DNA of 19,114 nt from Patescibacteria group bacterium (GTDB lineage: Bacteria > Patescibacteriota > Microgenomatia > Daviesbacterales > UBA10151): the NCBI GenBank assembly GCA_018816815.1, contig JAHIVD010000092.1:1-19114 (forward strand). Reading direction: 5' to 3'. The position numbers and the translations under genes were made by a program. Below, one piece after another: positions 7,630 through 16,183 of the stretch (its first letter is position 1; each line of letters begins with the position of its first letter). The notes under the pieces were generated by a model, which had not been told where the DNA came from, did no database searches, and saw only the letters and a list, made by a program, of their open reading frames with translations.

Positions 7630-7881
7630 ATGTCCAAAAAAGAGTTTTTGGTTATTTTAATCTTGAGTGTGGCGGTGACTTGGCTAGGGAAAGAAACTAG
7701 TGGAATACTAAATTTCTCTTTAGGTGGCTTAAATGCTGGTTGGCCGCTGGCTTATTACCAATGTGCATTTATTAGTAGTTGTAATATCAATTACACCTAT
7801 TTAGCATTGAATATAATCTTTTGGTTTATGGTGATATGGATAAGCCGGAAAGTTTTAGGTAAAATTACAGTTAAAAAATGA
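7630..7881 (+). CDS. Small two-helix membrane protein, hypothetical
   Basis: The only plus-strand gene in the left 16 kb. The ATG at 7630 gives 83 residues starting MSKKEFLVILILSVAV; a longer frame from a TTG at 7564 would add 22 polar residues before the helix and lacks a ribosome site, so I prefer the ATG. It has a first hydrophobic helix at about residues 5-19, a loop with GGLNAGWPLAYYQCAF and a second Cys in SSCNINYTYL, and a second helix ALNIIFWFMVIWI before a basic tail (VLGKITVKK). I recognise only a general type: small proteins with two helices and a Gly/Pro/Cys outer loop are frequent in CPR genomes, with no known function. Its stop abuts the stop of the convergent lipase gene with no base between, so transcripts must run into each other. 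Confidence 0.6.
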   Translation: MSKKEFLVILILSVAVTWLGKETSGILNFSLGGLNAGWPLAYYQCAFISSCNINYTYLALNIIFWFMVIWISRKVLGKITVKK

Positions 7882-10311
7882 TTACTTCTTTTTACCTTGG
7901 TCATGAGGAATAATAACTTCAGCAGTGGATAGTGATGTATTTCCTGCGAGATCAGTAACCAGTATTTTTATTGTATATTTCCTTCCATCCTTATCTTCTC
8001 CTTTTCTGGAAGCTTCTAATTGAATTGTTTGATTTATGTAAGTTTGATTTTGGATAGTTATAGATGGTTCAACTAAATCATACTCATCATCTACCATTAT
8101 TCTTGTAATATATGGATTCTCATCACTTATAGTACCCATAATATTTATATCGACCATTTTGTTGTTTGGTGGCCAAATAGATTTTGGAGTCACATCAAAA
8201 GAAATAACGGGAGGATCGTAGTCATAATTTGAGTTTCCTTCTAATATACTAAAGTGGTTTGCATTAAATTCAGAAGTTCCATCACCATTTTCATCAACCT
8301 CAATTATTGGTGCTTGGTTTGAGTTAGTATCGAAAGTTGTTTCAGCTGTAGTGCTATTTGTTAAAGGGACATCTTTATACAATATGGTCTCAGTATTTTC
8401 ATCATTTTCAAACTTTCTAATCTTAAAGTCAAAGCTGCCTTCTCCAGTTGACTCAAATACAATATGATAAATTCCCTCTTCCGGTAAATAAACAAATTTG
8501 GCATCGTCTAAAGTGTCATAACTTGAACCTGGAATATTAACCTCAAAATCTCCATCTGGAGTTGGCCCAGTATGATTGCCGTTTTGGTCATAAACATGGA
8601 TATTTATAGGTGAGTGAACGGAAAATATTCTATAGATTAATGGTAAAGGATAAGGTTGAATGGAAGTCCCCTCTGGTAGCTCCTCTAATCCATTTAAAAT
8701 GTTTTTAATTAAGTTCAAAGCAGGGCCATTTGTTACCAAGTTGCCGTGTTTCTGGTTAGTATAAAAAACTTGAGCTGGTCCATTTAGAAATAAACCCCTC
8801 TTAGGATCATTAATAGAGGCACTAAACAAAGGTACGGTTTCATCACCATTGATAATTCGAGTTTCTTTAAGAATATCTTGATTACCCTGTAAACTGAGAG
8901 TTTTTAGTTCAATTATTTGTCCTACAGTAGGTTGGCCTGAACCAGTAATTATCGTTACATCGACACCGTTTGTATGAGATAAAGAATTATCAAGAATATG
9001 GAAAGATTCTGCAGGATTAAAAAGCATGGTATTATGACCAAAACTGGTTAACAGATTTTTAATTTGTAGATAGTTTAAAGATCCTAATTCTGTTCTGTAG
9101 GGATAAGGATGAGAGTTATCCTGATCTGAATAGAAATTAAAATAGTTTTGAGATGGAGCCAATTGAAACCCGCTAATCAGATTTTGAACAACATCATTAA
9201 CTGCTGATGGAGCGAGTTTTATAAGGCCGAATAACAAAACGGGGTCAAGCTGTACACCATAACGCAAAGCCTTTAAAAAATAGGGTGATCCTAAATGGGG
9301 AGTTCCCAGGGTAAATAGCTTTCTGACGTTTTGGGCTTCTGCAGCATCTGCAATATAGTTTCTGGCTACCAACCCTCCCATGGAGTGAGCTACAATATCT
9401 ACTTTTTGGGCTCCAGTTTGAGTTTTAATTTCCTGAATTTTTTGATCAAGCAAATCTTTAGTTGTAGCGATATCTTTTCTCCAGTCATATGGGAAAACAA
9501 AAAAGTTTTGATTTAACGTGTAATCAACTTCATCTGAAGTGAAGAAATCTATTGCCCCCTGATACGCTCCTGAATATAAATTCCCTGTTAATCCTAAATT
9601 TGCCTCTGAATTTACCCCGTCTGTTTTCATCCTTAATACATCAAAATAATCATCATGCCCGGGTTTTATGGCTTCCTCCTCATTTACCCAAACTTTTCCA
9701 TCTTTTGGATAAACATGATTAAAAATCCCTCCATGTCCGTCATCTTTATTCCAAAAAGTATCCTCTTCAACTTTTAGCTCTGATCCTCCAATTCCCGGGA
9801 TTAAAATCAGAGGAATTTTGGATGGCTGTGGCTCTGGAGCATTTGTATTAACCAAATAAAGCGGGGAACTGCCAATATACCAACCACAAATATCATAGAG
9901 TTTAACCTGGACCTGGTTAATGCCAGGCTTAAAAAGAGATGTCACATTTTGAGGAGGTTTTTGAGAAATGAAAGCACAACCATTATCGTATCTGTATGTG
10001 ACAGAAGCAGAAGTGCCATCCGGTCTTTTCACAACCCAAACTATAGCCGCATCATCTACCCATGTATTTCCTGTCCCATCCGGATTTCCACTGAAAAAAA
10101 TTTGTCCGCTCTGATAGTCAACATTGAAATCAACAGTCAGAAATGTTGCGCCTCCCGGGGTAATTGGTTGTCCTGGGATGCCGGTGGTAATAGCATAGGG
10201 TATGGTTGCTGCAACAGCTGATTGAGGCAAGATTACCGGAAATAAAACTATTGGGGATATTACAAAGATTTTTACAAAAAGCTTTAAAAAGTTGGACAAC
10301 GTTTTCTGCAT
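7882..10311 (-). CDS. Secreted LCAT-family lipase/acyltransferase with beta-sandwich domains
   Basis: An 809-residue exported alpha/beta-hydrolase. Residues 1-35 form a signal peptide (basic start, hydrophobic core, SAVAA cut region). About 40-155 is a beta-sandwich domain with Cys112 and Cys142. The hydrolase spans about 165-540 with the oxyanion loop IPGIGGSE (171-178), the family motif PYDWRKD (274-280), the nucleophile elbow AHSMGG (Ser310), Asp490 in GDETVP and His522 in KHGN. This is the full triad of lecithin:cholesterol acyltransferase-like enzymes (PF02450). The C-terminus has further beta domains, one with IWPPNNKMVDINI (712-724), a motif seen in Ig-like modules of secreted proteins, and ends DQGKKK. 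Acyl-ester cleavage or transfer on phospholipid or glycolipid outside the cell is likely. The ATG is 8 bases after the preceding stop with GGTGG between, so it is co-translated with the GT39-like gene. Confidence 0.9.
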   Translation of the reverse strand: MQKTLSNFLKLFVKIFVISPIVLFPVILPQSAVAATIPYAITTGIPGQPITPGGATFLTVDFNVDYQSGQIFFSGNPDGTGNTWVDDAAIVWVVKRPDGTSASVTYRYDNGCAFISQKPPQNVTSLFKPGINQVQVKLYDICGWYIGSSPLYLVNTNAPEPQPSKIPLILIPGIGGSELKVEEDTFWNKDDGHGGIFNHVYPKDGKVWVNEEEAIKPGHDDYFDVLRMKTDGVNSEANLGLTGNLYSGAYQGAIDFFTSDEVDYTLNQNFFVFPYDWRKDIATTKDLLDQKIQEIKTQTGAQKVDIVAHSMGGLVARNYIADAAEAQNVRKLFTLGTPHLGSPYFLKALRYGVQLDPVLLFGLIKLAPSAVNDVVQNLISGFQLAPSQNYFNFYSDQDNSHPYPYRTELGSLNYLQIKNLLTSFGHNTMLFNPAESFHILDNSLSHTNGVDVTIITGSGQPTVGQIIELKTLSLQGNQDILKETRIINGDETVPLFSASINDPKRGLFLNGPAQVFYTNQKHGNLVTNGPALNLIKNILNGLEELPEGTSIQPYPLPLIYRIFSVHSPINIHVYDQNGNHTGPTPDGDFEVNIPGSSYDTLDDAKFVYLPEEGIYHIVFESTGEGSFDFKIRKFENDENTETILYKDVPLTNSTTAETTFDTNSNQAPIIEVDENGDGTSEFNANHFSILEGNSNYDYDPPVISFDVTPKSIWPPNNKMVDINIMGTISDENPYITRIMVDDEYDLVEPSITIQNQTYINQTIQLEASRKGEDKDGRKYTIKILVTDLAGNTSLSTAEVIIPHDQGKKK

Positions 10312-10319
10312 AATTCCAC

Positions 10320-12014
10320 CTAGGGATTTACTTCCACAATATCAAAGGCATTTTCGCCATTTAGAAAATTCACTGAAAGAAGCCTTGGCAGCTCTTTTGG
10401 AAAATCCCCTCCTCTGCCAATAAATAGCAATTTCTTTCCGGGATTTGCTTTGATGATATCAGTAAATTGCGTTCCTTCGTCACCTAAATCAGGAAAATAA
10501 AGGTGAACCTTTTTTTGCTCGCCATTGCTCGCAAAATAAAACATATCAAACCTTAAAACCCTAACCCAGTCATATGTTTCAAATCTAACTAAATTTGAAT
10601 CATCCTGATATTTTGCCGGATCATAATTTAAGAAAAATAGAGTAAACATATGCGGCTCCCCATAATGTCTGGTAAAAACAATTTCATCATATTCGTCTTT
10701 GTGTTTGCCAATATAATCTACCACTTGCTCATAACCATATTGCCAATCCCTGGAGTACGTTTTAGGGTAAACCTGATAGTAATTATCCAGATACATTTTT
10801 ACGCTAAAAGCTACGGTTATTATAAGAGCGGTCATTACAGCAATCCTGATAACTACTGATAATTTTTTAATCCATCTTAAAACAACCAAAAATCCAAAAG
10901 CTGAAACCAATTGATAAAACGGAGCTGCAATTAAGGTTCTTAGAGCATGCGGAATACTATCTCCTGTTACTGAAACAGGAATGAATGCCAAAAATAACCA
11001 GGAAAAAAGAAGGTTTTTAAATCGGTGCTTAAAATAGAACAAAGATATTAGTCCAATTATCAGAAACGGTGACTGAAAAAGGTAAAGCTCGCCGACACCT
11101 TGTACATGATGTTGCTTATGCGGCGCTCCTGATGTAAACAAAAACTGCGGCGAGAAATGTGAAAGATAATTTTTGGTGAAATAAAAAGAAATATACGTGA
11201 TTTTATTATGAACAAATCTTGAAAATGGCTGAGGCAGTTTTGAGTTACCCCTATTTTCATTAATCCGCAGAACAAGTCCAGGATCATCCGTAATACTGAC
11301 CAGTTTATAGCGCGCACTACGTTCACCGCTAAATAAATACGGAACAAGCGGCAACAATAAAATCATAAAAGCTACTACGGATAAAATTACAATTCTTTTA
11401 AATTTAAGTAGTTTTTTCCGGTATAGAAAGAGTGTTGCTATCAAAAATAACGGAGTAAAAATTCTTGCAGAATTATAGGTAAATACAGACAATGCAAAAG
11501 GTATCATAGAAACAATAAACCATTTCTTGTTTTTAAATCCTTTTACAAAAAGCCATATGCCTAAAACTACCCAAAGCGTTGCCAGGGATGACTCAAACGA
11601 CGCTCTTGTTAAATGGATATGCCAAGGAGAAATACCGAGTAAAAATGCCGCGGTTAAACCAACCAATTCGCTTCCAAAAAGTGCTCTGCCTAAAAAAAAC
11701 ATGACCAATACAGTCGCTGTCCCATATACTACAGGGGTAATTCTTACCCCCAGCTCATTAAGTCCAAAAAAATATACCCCTGGAATGCTTGCGTAAATTT
11801 GCAACGGCAGTTTATATTCACCATAAGCTTTAAAATGTATAGGAAATGACTGGTTCCATTCATCTTTTCCGGTTTCTAAAATAGAATAGGCATTATATCC
11901 AATCGATACCTCGTCCCAATTCAAAGATGGAGGATCTAAAGTCACCCTATAGAAACGAAGGAAAAAAGACAAAATTACAATTAGAAAAAGCGTTCCGTAT
12001 ATTTTATATCTCAT
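10320..12014 (-). CDS. GT39/ArnT-like polyprenyl-phosphate-dependent glycosyltransferase
   Basis: The ATG at 12014 gives 564 residues (MRYKIYGTLFL...); the frame also has a TTG at 12023, which I reject because no ribosome site precedes it. The first loop has LNWDEVSIGYNAYSI (Asp34-Glu35) and FKAYGEYKLPLQIY (Glu66). A long later loop includes LSHFSPQFLFTSGAP, and an Arg lies in PHALRTLIAAP. The soluble tail has SRDWQYGYEQ and EPHMFTLFFL, so this is a canonical member and a close paralog of the genes at 3619 and 5252, though it sits in a different transcription unit. It is preceded by 87 bases with no clear promoter or terminator, and may be read through from the DPM1-like gene. Outer-face sugar transfer from a lipid donor is predicted. 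Confidence 0.88.
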   Translation of the reverse strand: MRYKIYGTLFLIVILSFFLRFYRVTLDPPSLNWDEVSIGYNAYSILETGKDEWNQSFPIHFKAYGEYKLPLQIYASIPGVYFFGLNELGVRITPVVYGTATVLVMFFLGRALFGSELVGLTAAFLLGISPWHIHLTRASFESSLATLWVVLGIWLFVKGFKNKKWFIVSMIPFALSVFTYNSARIFTPLFLIATLFLYRKKLLKFKRIVILSVVAFMILLLPLVPYLFSGERSARYKLVSITDDPGLVLRINENRGNSKLPQPFSRFVHNKITYISFYFTKNYLSHFSPQFLFTSGAPHKQHHVQGVGELYLFQSPFLIIGLISLFYFKHRFKNLLFSWLFLAFIPVSVTGDSIPHALRTLIAAPFYQLVSAFGFLVVLRWIKKLSVVIRIAVMTALIITVAFSVKMYLDNYYQVYPKTYSRDWQYGYEQVVDYIGKHKDEYDEIVFTRHYGEPHMFTLFFLNYDPAKYQDDSNLVRFETYDWVRVLRFDMFYFASNGEQKKVHLYFPDLGDEGTQFTDIIKANPGKKLLFIGRGGDFPKELPRLLSVNFLNGENAFDIVEVNP

Positions 12015-12101
12015 TGCTATCAAATTAATGTTAGCAATTTATGCTTGGAAAAGCTATTAGTACGATGTGCGACGGTGCATACAAGTAGATTAAGAGAGCT
12101 G

Positions 12102-12842
12102 CTAAAAAAATAGCTTGCTTTTGATTATTCTCAATTTGTGAAGTTTATAAATAATTATTGTCCAAAAGGTTTCCAGAATAAATTTGGTACCTTTAATAAA
12201 CTGTATCGAAGAGGCTTTTTCGTGATACCTGGTTGGAATAGAAATCTCACCTATCTTAAAACCATGGCTTAAAGCAGACATGGACATTTCCTGGTCAAAA
12301 ACAAAATCATTTGAAAAGCGTTGAAAAGGCACTGTCTTTAGTAACTTAGCTGAATAAGCTCTAAAGCCGGAAAAGTGTTCAGTAAAATTTACTCCAAGTA
12401 AAATATTTTCCAGCAAACAAACTATTCTGTTAATATAATATTTTAACCTAGGCATTCCTCCTTCAAGTGCGGATTTCTTATCTTGTATTCTGCTCCCAAA
12501 CATAAAATCATATCTTTTTGAAATAATAGGTCTTATTAACTCCTCTATCAAACCTGCATCATACTGATAGTCGGGATGCAGCATAATCACCACATCAGGA
12601 TTTTTCTTTAAAGCCTCATAGTAACAAGTTTTCTGGTTACCGCCATATCCTAAATTGCGTGTATGGGTAAATACTTCAACGCCTAACCTCTTTGCAACCT
12701 CAACAGTATTATCACCGCTACCATCATCCACTAAAATGATATTGTTTTTAAACTTTTGAGGAATTTCTTCGTAAGTATTTTGTACTGTTTTCGCTGCATT
12801 ATACGCAGGCATAACAATAACAACTTTTGAACTACTTATCAT
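12102..12842 (-). CDS. DPM1-like GT2 polyprenyl-phosphate glycosyltransferase
   Basis: A 246-residue GT-A enzyme with KVVIVMPAYNAAKTV at the start, NIILVDDGSGDNT (Asp39-Asp40), TRNLGYGGNQ at 61-70 and the metal-site region MLHPDYQYD (Asp91). It continues with FMFGSRI, FSGFRAY and DQEM, the usual landmarks of dolichol/undecaprenyl-phosphate mannosyl- or glucosyltransferases. It lacks the C-terminal membrane helices or GtrA domain of some relatives, so it would act at the inner face as a peripheral enzyme. It makes polyprenyl-phosphate-sugar from a nucleotide sugar, exactly the donor class GT39 enzymes use; its place between GT39-like genes fits that role. A 77-base gap separates it from the upstream gene; that gap contains a GGCTTTTTTTG tract but no strong stem. 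Confidence 0.9.
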   Translation of the reverse strand: MISSSKVVIVMPAYNAAKTVQNTYEEIPQKFKNNIILVDDGSGDNTVEVAKRLGVEVFTHTRNLGYGGNQKTCYYEALKKNPDVVIMLHPDYQYDAGLIEELIRPIISKRYDFMFGSRIQDKKSALEGGMPRLKYYINRIVCLLENILLGVNFTEHFSGFRAYSAKLLKTVPFQRFSNDFVFDQEMSMSALSHGFKIGEISIPTRYHEKASSIQFIKGTKFILETFWTIIIYKLHKLRIIKSKLFF

Positions 12843-12919
12843 GATTAAAGTTTAACAGCAAAAAAAGCCGGTTGTCCATTACAGAAACAAACTATGGTTC
12901 TTTTTTACAACTTGAATCT

Positions 12920-14575
12920 TCATAATGAAATTGCATAGAAAGCCAGTTTGCCATCGTAATAATAGAATTTTTTTAATACTTTATTTTTACCATCAACATC
13001 TGCAGGCAAACTCCAGGGACTTGCTATTATTAAAGCATTTCTTAAATCTTGATCTGTCTTCCAATCAACCTTCCGGATAGAAAACTTATCAAAAATAACT
13101 TCCCTCTCTTTTTCCCCTATCCTATATTCACGCTGGAATTTAGCTGGAAGATACTCTCCATAATATGCTAAATAATAATGAGCAGCAGTCCCAATTACAG
13201 GAGCGCTTTCACCGAAAAGTGGATCAAAAATAATCTGCTCAAAATTATCGTATTCAGACCAAACAAATTCAGCAACTTGCTTAAAAGGATAATGTATATA
13301 TTGAGATTTCTCATAAGGATAATTTACAAAATAAATATGGAGAAAATAAGCTATGTTAAGCGTTAATAGCGCCACTGGTACAAAAACTAATGGGATTCTA
13401 TGAACGGTTTTTAAGTTTTTTATCTTTTGCCAGAGAGAAAATGCACCAATGCCGGATACTATATTAAGCAAGGTGAAAACTATTATCATTCTGTGCGGAC
13501 TGTGAGGTTCAAAAGTTAATCCGCTTGGCAAAGCTCCTATGACTATTAAAAAAACAAGTAATTTGCCTGGGTTTGCAAAATTTACTCTTCGAATGAGATA
13601 AAAAGCAGCAATAAGTAGTAGCGGCAACTGAAACAATAGTAACGGACCCATATTTAAAAAGCCTTGATTAGTCAAATCCAAACCATTGCCAAACAAATAA
13701 GCCGGATCAAATTGCCCAAGATAGCGATTAAAGCTAAAATCTCCTATTGTCTTAAAATTTAGAAATTGAAAAAGAAGTGAATTTTCAGACTCTGCACAGT
13801 TGAGTTGTCTCTCAAGTGCAGTATCCTGAGTAATAAAAACTGTTTGAGATCTATATCTGCTTCCCGGATTAGTCATAATTATAATAATTAAAGGAATAAT
13901 TAGTACAATCCACAAAAGAAAAGGCGGGAAACATTTTTTAAATCCTTGTGTAAAACTTTTCCTAAAAATTAAAATAAATGTAGCAAGCATTAAAGGAATA
14001 ATAACGGCATGAGAAAAATAGGTGTACATACCAAAAGCTGATAAAAATACAGCTGAATATAGCCACCTTTGCTTCTTTTGCTTTTCAAGATATGTTAAAA
14101 GACATGACAAAGAAACCAGCAAAAAGAATATTCCTGCACCATTTTCAAAACTTTTTCTTGAGAAAAATATTTCAGATGGAGAAATTGCAGTAAATAAGCT
14201 AGCAAAAAGCGCTATATTTATTCGCTTGGTTAGTTTTAGTGTAAACCAAAATACGGCAGGAATAATCCCTATGCCAAAAAATACTCCTACAACACGAATC
14301 ATCCACTCATGATTGCCAATCAAAAAATACACTAAAGAGGTGGTGTAAGTATAGAAAGGTGATTTAAAATCATTAACAGACGGAAAAATGGTTGGCAGGA
14401 AATTACCATATATGTCATGTCCTGTTTGAGCAATTGATATGGCATCATAGGCTTGCGACACCTCGTCATGACTAAGATGAACCGGGTATTCCGGCAACTT
14501 CCATAATCTGAAAAATATACCAATTAGCAATATTATTATAAAAATTAAAAGCTTGCTATTTTTTAGTTTATACAT
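12920..14575 (-). CDS. GT39/ArnT-like glycosyltransferase, divergent subgroup
   Basis: A 551-residue GT-C membrane protein. The first loop has HLSHDEVSQAYDAISI (Asp37-Glu38), then TGHDIYGNFLPTIF and the second acidic motif VNDFKSPFYTY (Asp69). The tryptophan before DE is His here. A later loop carries LGQFDPAYLFGNGLD, and the Arg-containing segment reads PHSPHRMIIVF. The soluble tail has IHYPFKQVAEFV in place of the DWQYG signature of the canonical paralogs. Both acidic positions are kept, so it is expected to be active, perhaps with a different acceptor. Its ATG lies 13 bp inside the end of the preceding gene, so the two are translationally coupled. Confidence 0.85.
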   Translation of the reverse strand: MYKLKNSKLLIFIIILLIGIFFRLWKLPEYPVHLSHDEVSQAYDAISIAQTGHDIYGNFLPTIFPSVNDFKSPFYTYTTSLVYFLIGNHEWMIRVVGVFFGIGIIPAVFWFTLKLTKRINIALFASLFTAISPSEIFFSRKSFENGAGIFFLLVSLSCLLTYLEKQKKQRWLYSAVFLSAFGMYTYFSHAVIIPLMLATFILIFRKSFTQGFKKCFPPFLLWIVLIIPLIIIIMTNPGSRYRSQTVFITQDTALERQLNCAESENSLLFQFLNFKTIGDFSFNRYLGQFDPAYLFGNGLDLTNQGFLNMGPLLLFQLPLLLIAAFYLIRRVNFANPGKLLVFLIVIGALPSGLTFEPHSPHRMIIVFTLLNIVSGIGAFSLWQKIKNLKTVHRIPLVFVPVALLTLNIAYFLHIYFVNYPYEKSQYIHYPFKQVAEFVWSEYDNFEQIIFDPLFGESAPVIGTAAHYYLAYYGEYLPAKFQREYRIGEKEREVIFDKFSIRKVDWKTDQDLRNALIIASPWSLPADVDGKNKVLKKFYYYDGKLAFYAISL

Positions 14576-16146
14576 ACTCCCTTTTCTATAAAGTAAACTG
14601 CAACTTCTTTTCTGCTGTTTAAATAAGTACTTGTTGCTTGGATTGAATTTAAATCCTTTGCTCTGTCAAGATCGCGCTTGCTGGAGAAAAACTTTGAATT
14701 CTCTCCTAAACCACAACTTCTAAAACTATCACTTGCGCCTACTAATTTTATCTTGCCTAAATTAGTTTGACGGAACTTATATGGATAAGGGATATCTAAA
14801 AAGGCATCTTCAGGATTAAAGGGTGTATACCACTCAATAAAAGATGTTATATCCCAGGTAATATCGTCCGAGATAAACACTTGAGCAGTATCTGATAAGT
14901 TAAAAGCTTCTCGGACTATTGGTTTTATCCATTCTGGTCTGAAATCATTTGTAAGTTTTACCTGAGGGAATAAGAACAAAAAGTTAATAAATAATTCCAG
15001 CATCATCAATGTTAAAATTAAGCCCCTAAATATCCTATTTATTCTTAAAAACCCAAAAGCTATGATATATGCAACAAATGGCAGCGTCAAAATAACTATC
15101 TCCGGACTAAATTGGGGATAAACTAGTGCAGATGGTAAAGCAATAAGAAATGGGTATAAAAGAAATTTGCTGCTTTTTATCCTAATCAGAAACAATATTC
15201 CTATTATTGCAGGAATAATCGTTATTTTAGGAAAAGCACCCATGCCTGCAAAGCTTAGATTTGCGTTTTCGTCAAACTGACTAAAAAATACAGCCGGTTG
15301 CATATTGGATAACCAGTGAAGGCTTCCTGCTGCAAAAAAATGTGATTTGTTAACAAGCATCTTCCCTAAAATAGGCGGCCATCCGCTTTCCCTGCCCTGA
15401 CCTCTTATCCTGTTAATTCCATTCGTTATCGTGATATCAGAAAAGAGTGATAAGTTATTTTCTGATAAACTTCTCGTTCCTTGCGGAATTTGTAAGAAAA
15501 AAGCAAAAGCCAAAATTGCAAAAGTCAAACTAATCAAACTAAGTTTTAATTTATCTCTTAGGTTTAATGTGTTTCTGTAAATAAAGACTGTATATATTAC
15601 AAAAGGGGCAAGAATAAACCAGGCAAACTTAGAAGTAGAAATGAGAAAAATTATGGTCAAAAAAATTAATACTAAATTTAGTCTGTCTTTATTTAATAGA
15701 TAGAAAAGCAAAAGAAGTAAAGTAGTTGCAATAATTGATTCGTTAGGAACCTTAGAAGCAAAAATTAAAACAGGAGAGGTGGCCACAATAAAAGTGCTAA
15801 AAATATGGAAAGATTTTTTAGCACTCAGCTGAGTAGAAACTTTATAAGTAAGCAGCACTAAAACAAGTCCAATAATAATAAAGGGGATCCTGGCTGCTAG
15901 CTCTGATTTACCAAAAAATATTGCTCCCAAAGCACTTACATAAGATGTCAGTGGTAACCGGTAATCATACTGTGAATTAAAAAGATAGGGAAAACTTCTC
16001 CCTAACTCGTCTACTCCCATAGAAAGAGTGTGTCCTCTAAACGCAATGCTTGCTTCTTCGCCGGTAAAAGCTGGAAAAGAAAAGTTTAAAACTCTTAAAA
16101 ATAATGCCAGGAGAACTACTGCAAATATCTGTTTGTGTAAAGTCAC
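14563..16146 (-). CDS. GT39/ArnT-like membrane protein with altered first acidic motif
   Basis: A 527-residue GT-C protein starting at GTG (16146); no ATG occurs before the first helix, so GTG is needed to keep it. In the position of WDE it has FTGEEASIAFRG (Glu30-Glu31), while the second motif keeps an acid in QYDYRLPLTSY (Asp61). The later loop is LSNMQPAVFFSQFDEN, and the segment where paralogs have HALRA reads QFSPEIVILTLP, with no Arg. The DWQYG tail motif is also absent. Overall hydropathy and length are normal for GT39-like proteins. It is either an active but divergent transferase or a non-catalytic partner. It is first in the leftward series, driven by a predicted promoter at 16155-16183 that leaves almost no leader. 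Confidence 0.75.
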   Translation of the reverse strand: MTLHKQIFAVVLLALFLRVLNFSFPAFTGEEASIAFRGHTLSMGVDELGRSFPYLFNSQYDYRLPLTSYVSALGAIFFGKSELAARIPFIIIGLVLVLLTYKVSTQLSAKKSFHIFSTFIVATSPVLIFASKVPNESIIATTLLLLLFYLLNKDRLNLVLIFLTIIFLISTSKFAWFILAPFVIYTVFIYRNTLNLRDKLKLSLISLTFAILAFAFFLQIPQGTRSLSENNLSLFSDITITNGINRIRGQGRESGWPPILGKMLVNKSHFFAAGSLHWLSNMQPAVFFSQFDENANLSFAGMGAFPKITIIPAIIGILFLIRIKSSKFLLYPFLIALPSALVYPQFSPEIVILTLPFVAYIIAFGFLRINRIFRGLILTLMMLELFINFLFLFPQVKLTNDFRPEWIKPIVREAFNLSDTAQVFISDDITWDITSFIEWYTPFNPEDAFLDIPYPYKFRQTNLGKIKLVGASDSFRSCGLGENSKFFSSKRDLDRAKDLNSIQATSTYLNSRKEVAVYFIEKGVCIN

Positions 16147-16162
16147 TTTACTAAAGTATAAT
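16133..16162 (+). promoter_or_regulatory. Predicted sigma70-type promoter, rightward
   Basis: Plus strand: -35 TTGTGT (16133-16138), 18-bp spacer, consensus -10 TATAAT (16157-16162). The predicted transcription start near 16169 leaves a leader of about 14 bases without a Shine-Dalgarno site before the ATG at 16183. The -10 shares four bases with the -10 of the opposite promoter, so both cannot be occupied at once. Confidence 0.55.
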
Positions 16163-16183
16163 CAAATAATACAACACTAACAA
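16155..16183 (-). promoter_or_regulatory. Predicted sigma70-type promoter, leftward
   Basis: Minus strand: -35 TTGTTA (16183-16178), 17-bp spacer, -10 TATACT (16160-16155). The predicted start of transcription near 16148 is two bases before the GTG at 16146, giving an essentially leaderless mRNA. The -35 overlaps the ATG of the opposite gene. Confidence 0.5.

Noticed and set aside
12015..12101. Possible promoter, terminator or palindrome between the DPM1-like and GT39-like genes
   Set aside because: GTACGATGTGCGACGGTGCATAC on the plus strand looks symmetric but pairs poorly, and the best -35/-10 pair (TTGTAT, 16 bp, TACTAA) matches consensus too weakly.
12843..12919. Intrinsic terminator before the DPM1-like gene
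   Set aside because: There is a GGCTTTTTTTG tract on the minus strand, but only stems of four or five base pairs can be drawn before it.
5252..14575. GT39-like genes as a protein-N-glycosylating oligosaccharyltransferase (PglB/STT3)
   Set aside because: The WWDYG motif of STT3/PglB is not present; the WDE...GYNAYS and G-E-x-K-x-P loops fit ArnT/PMT-type proteins instead.
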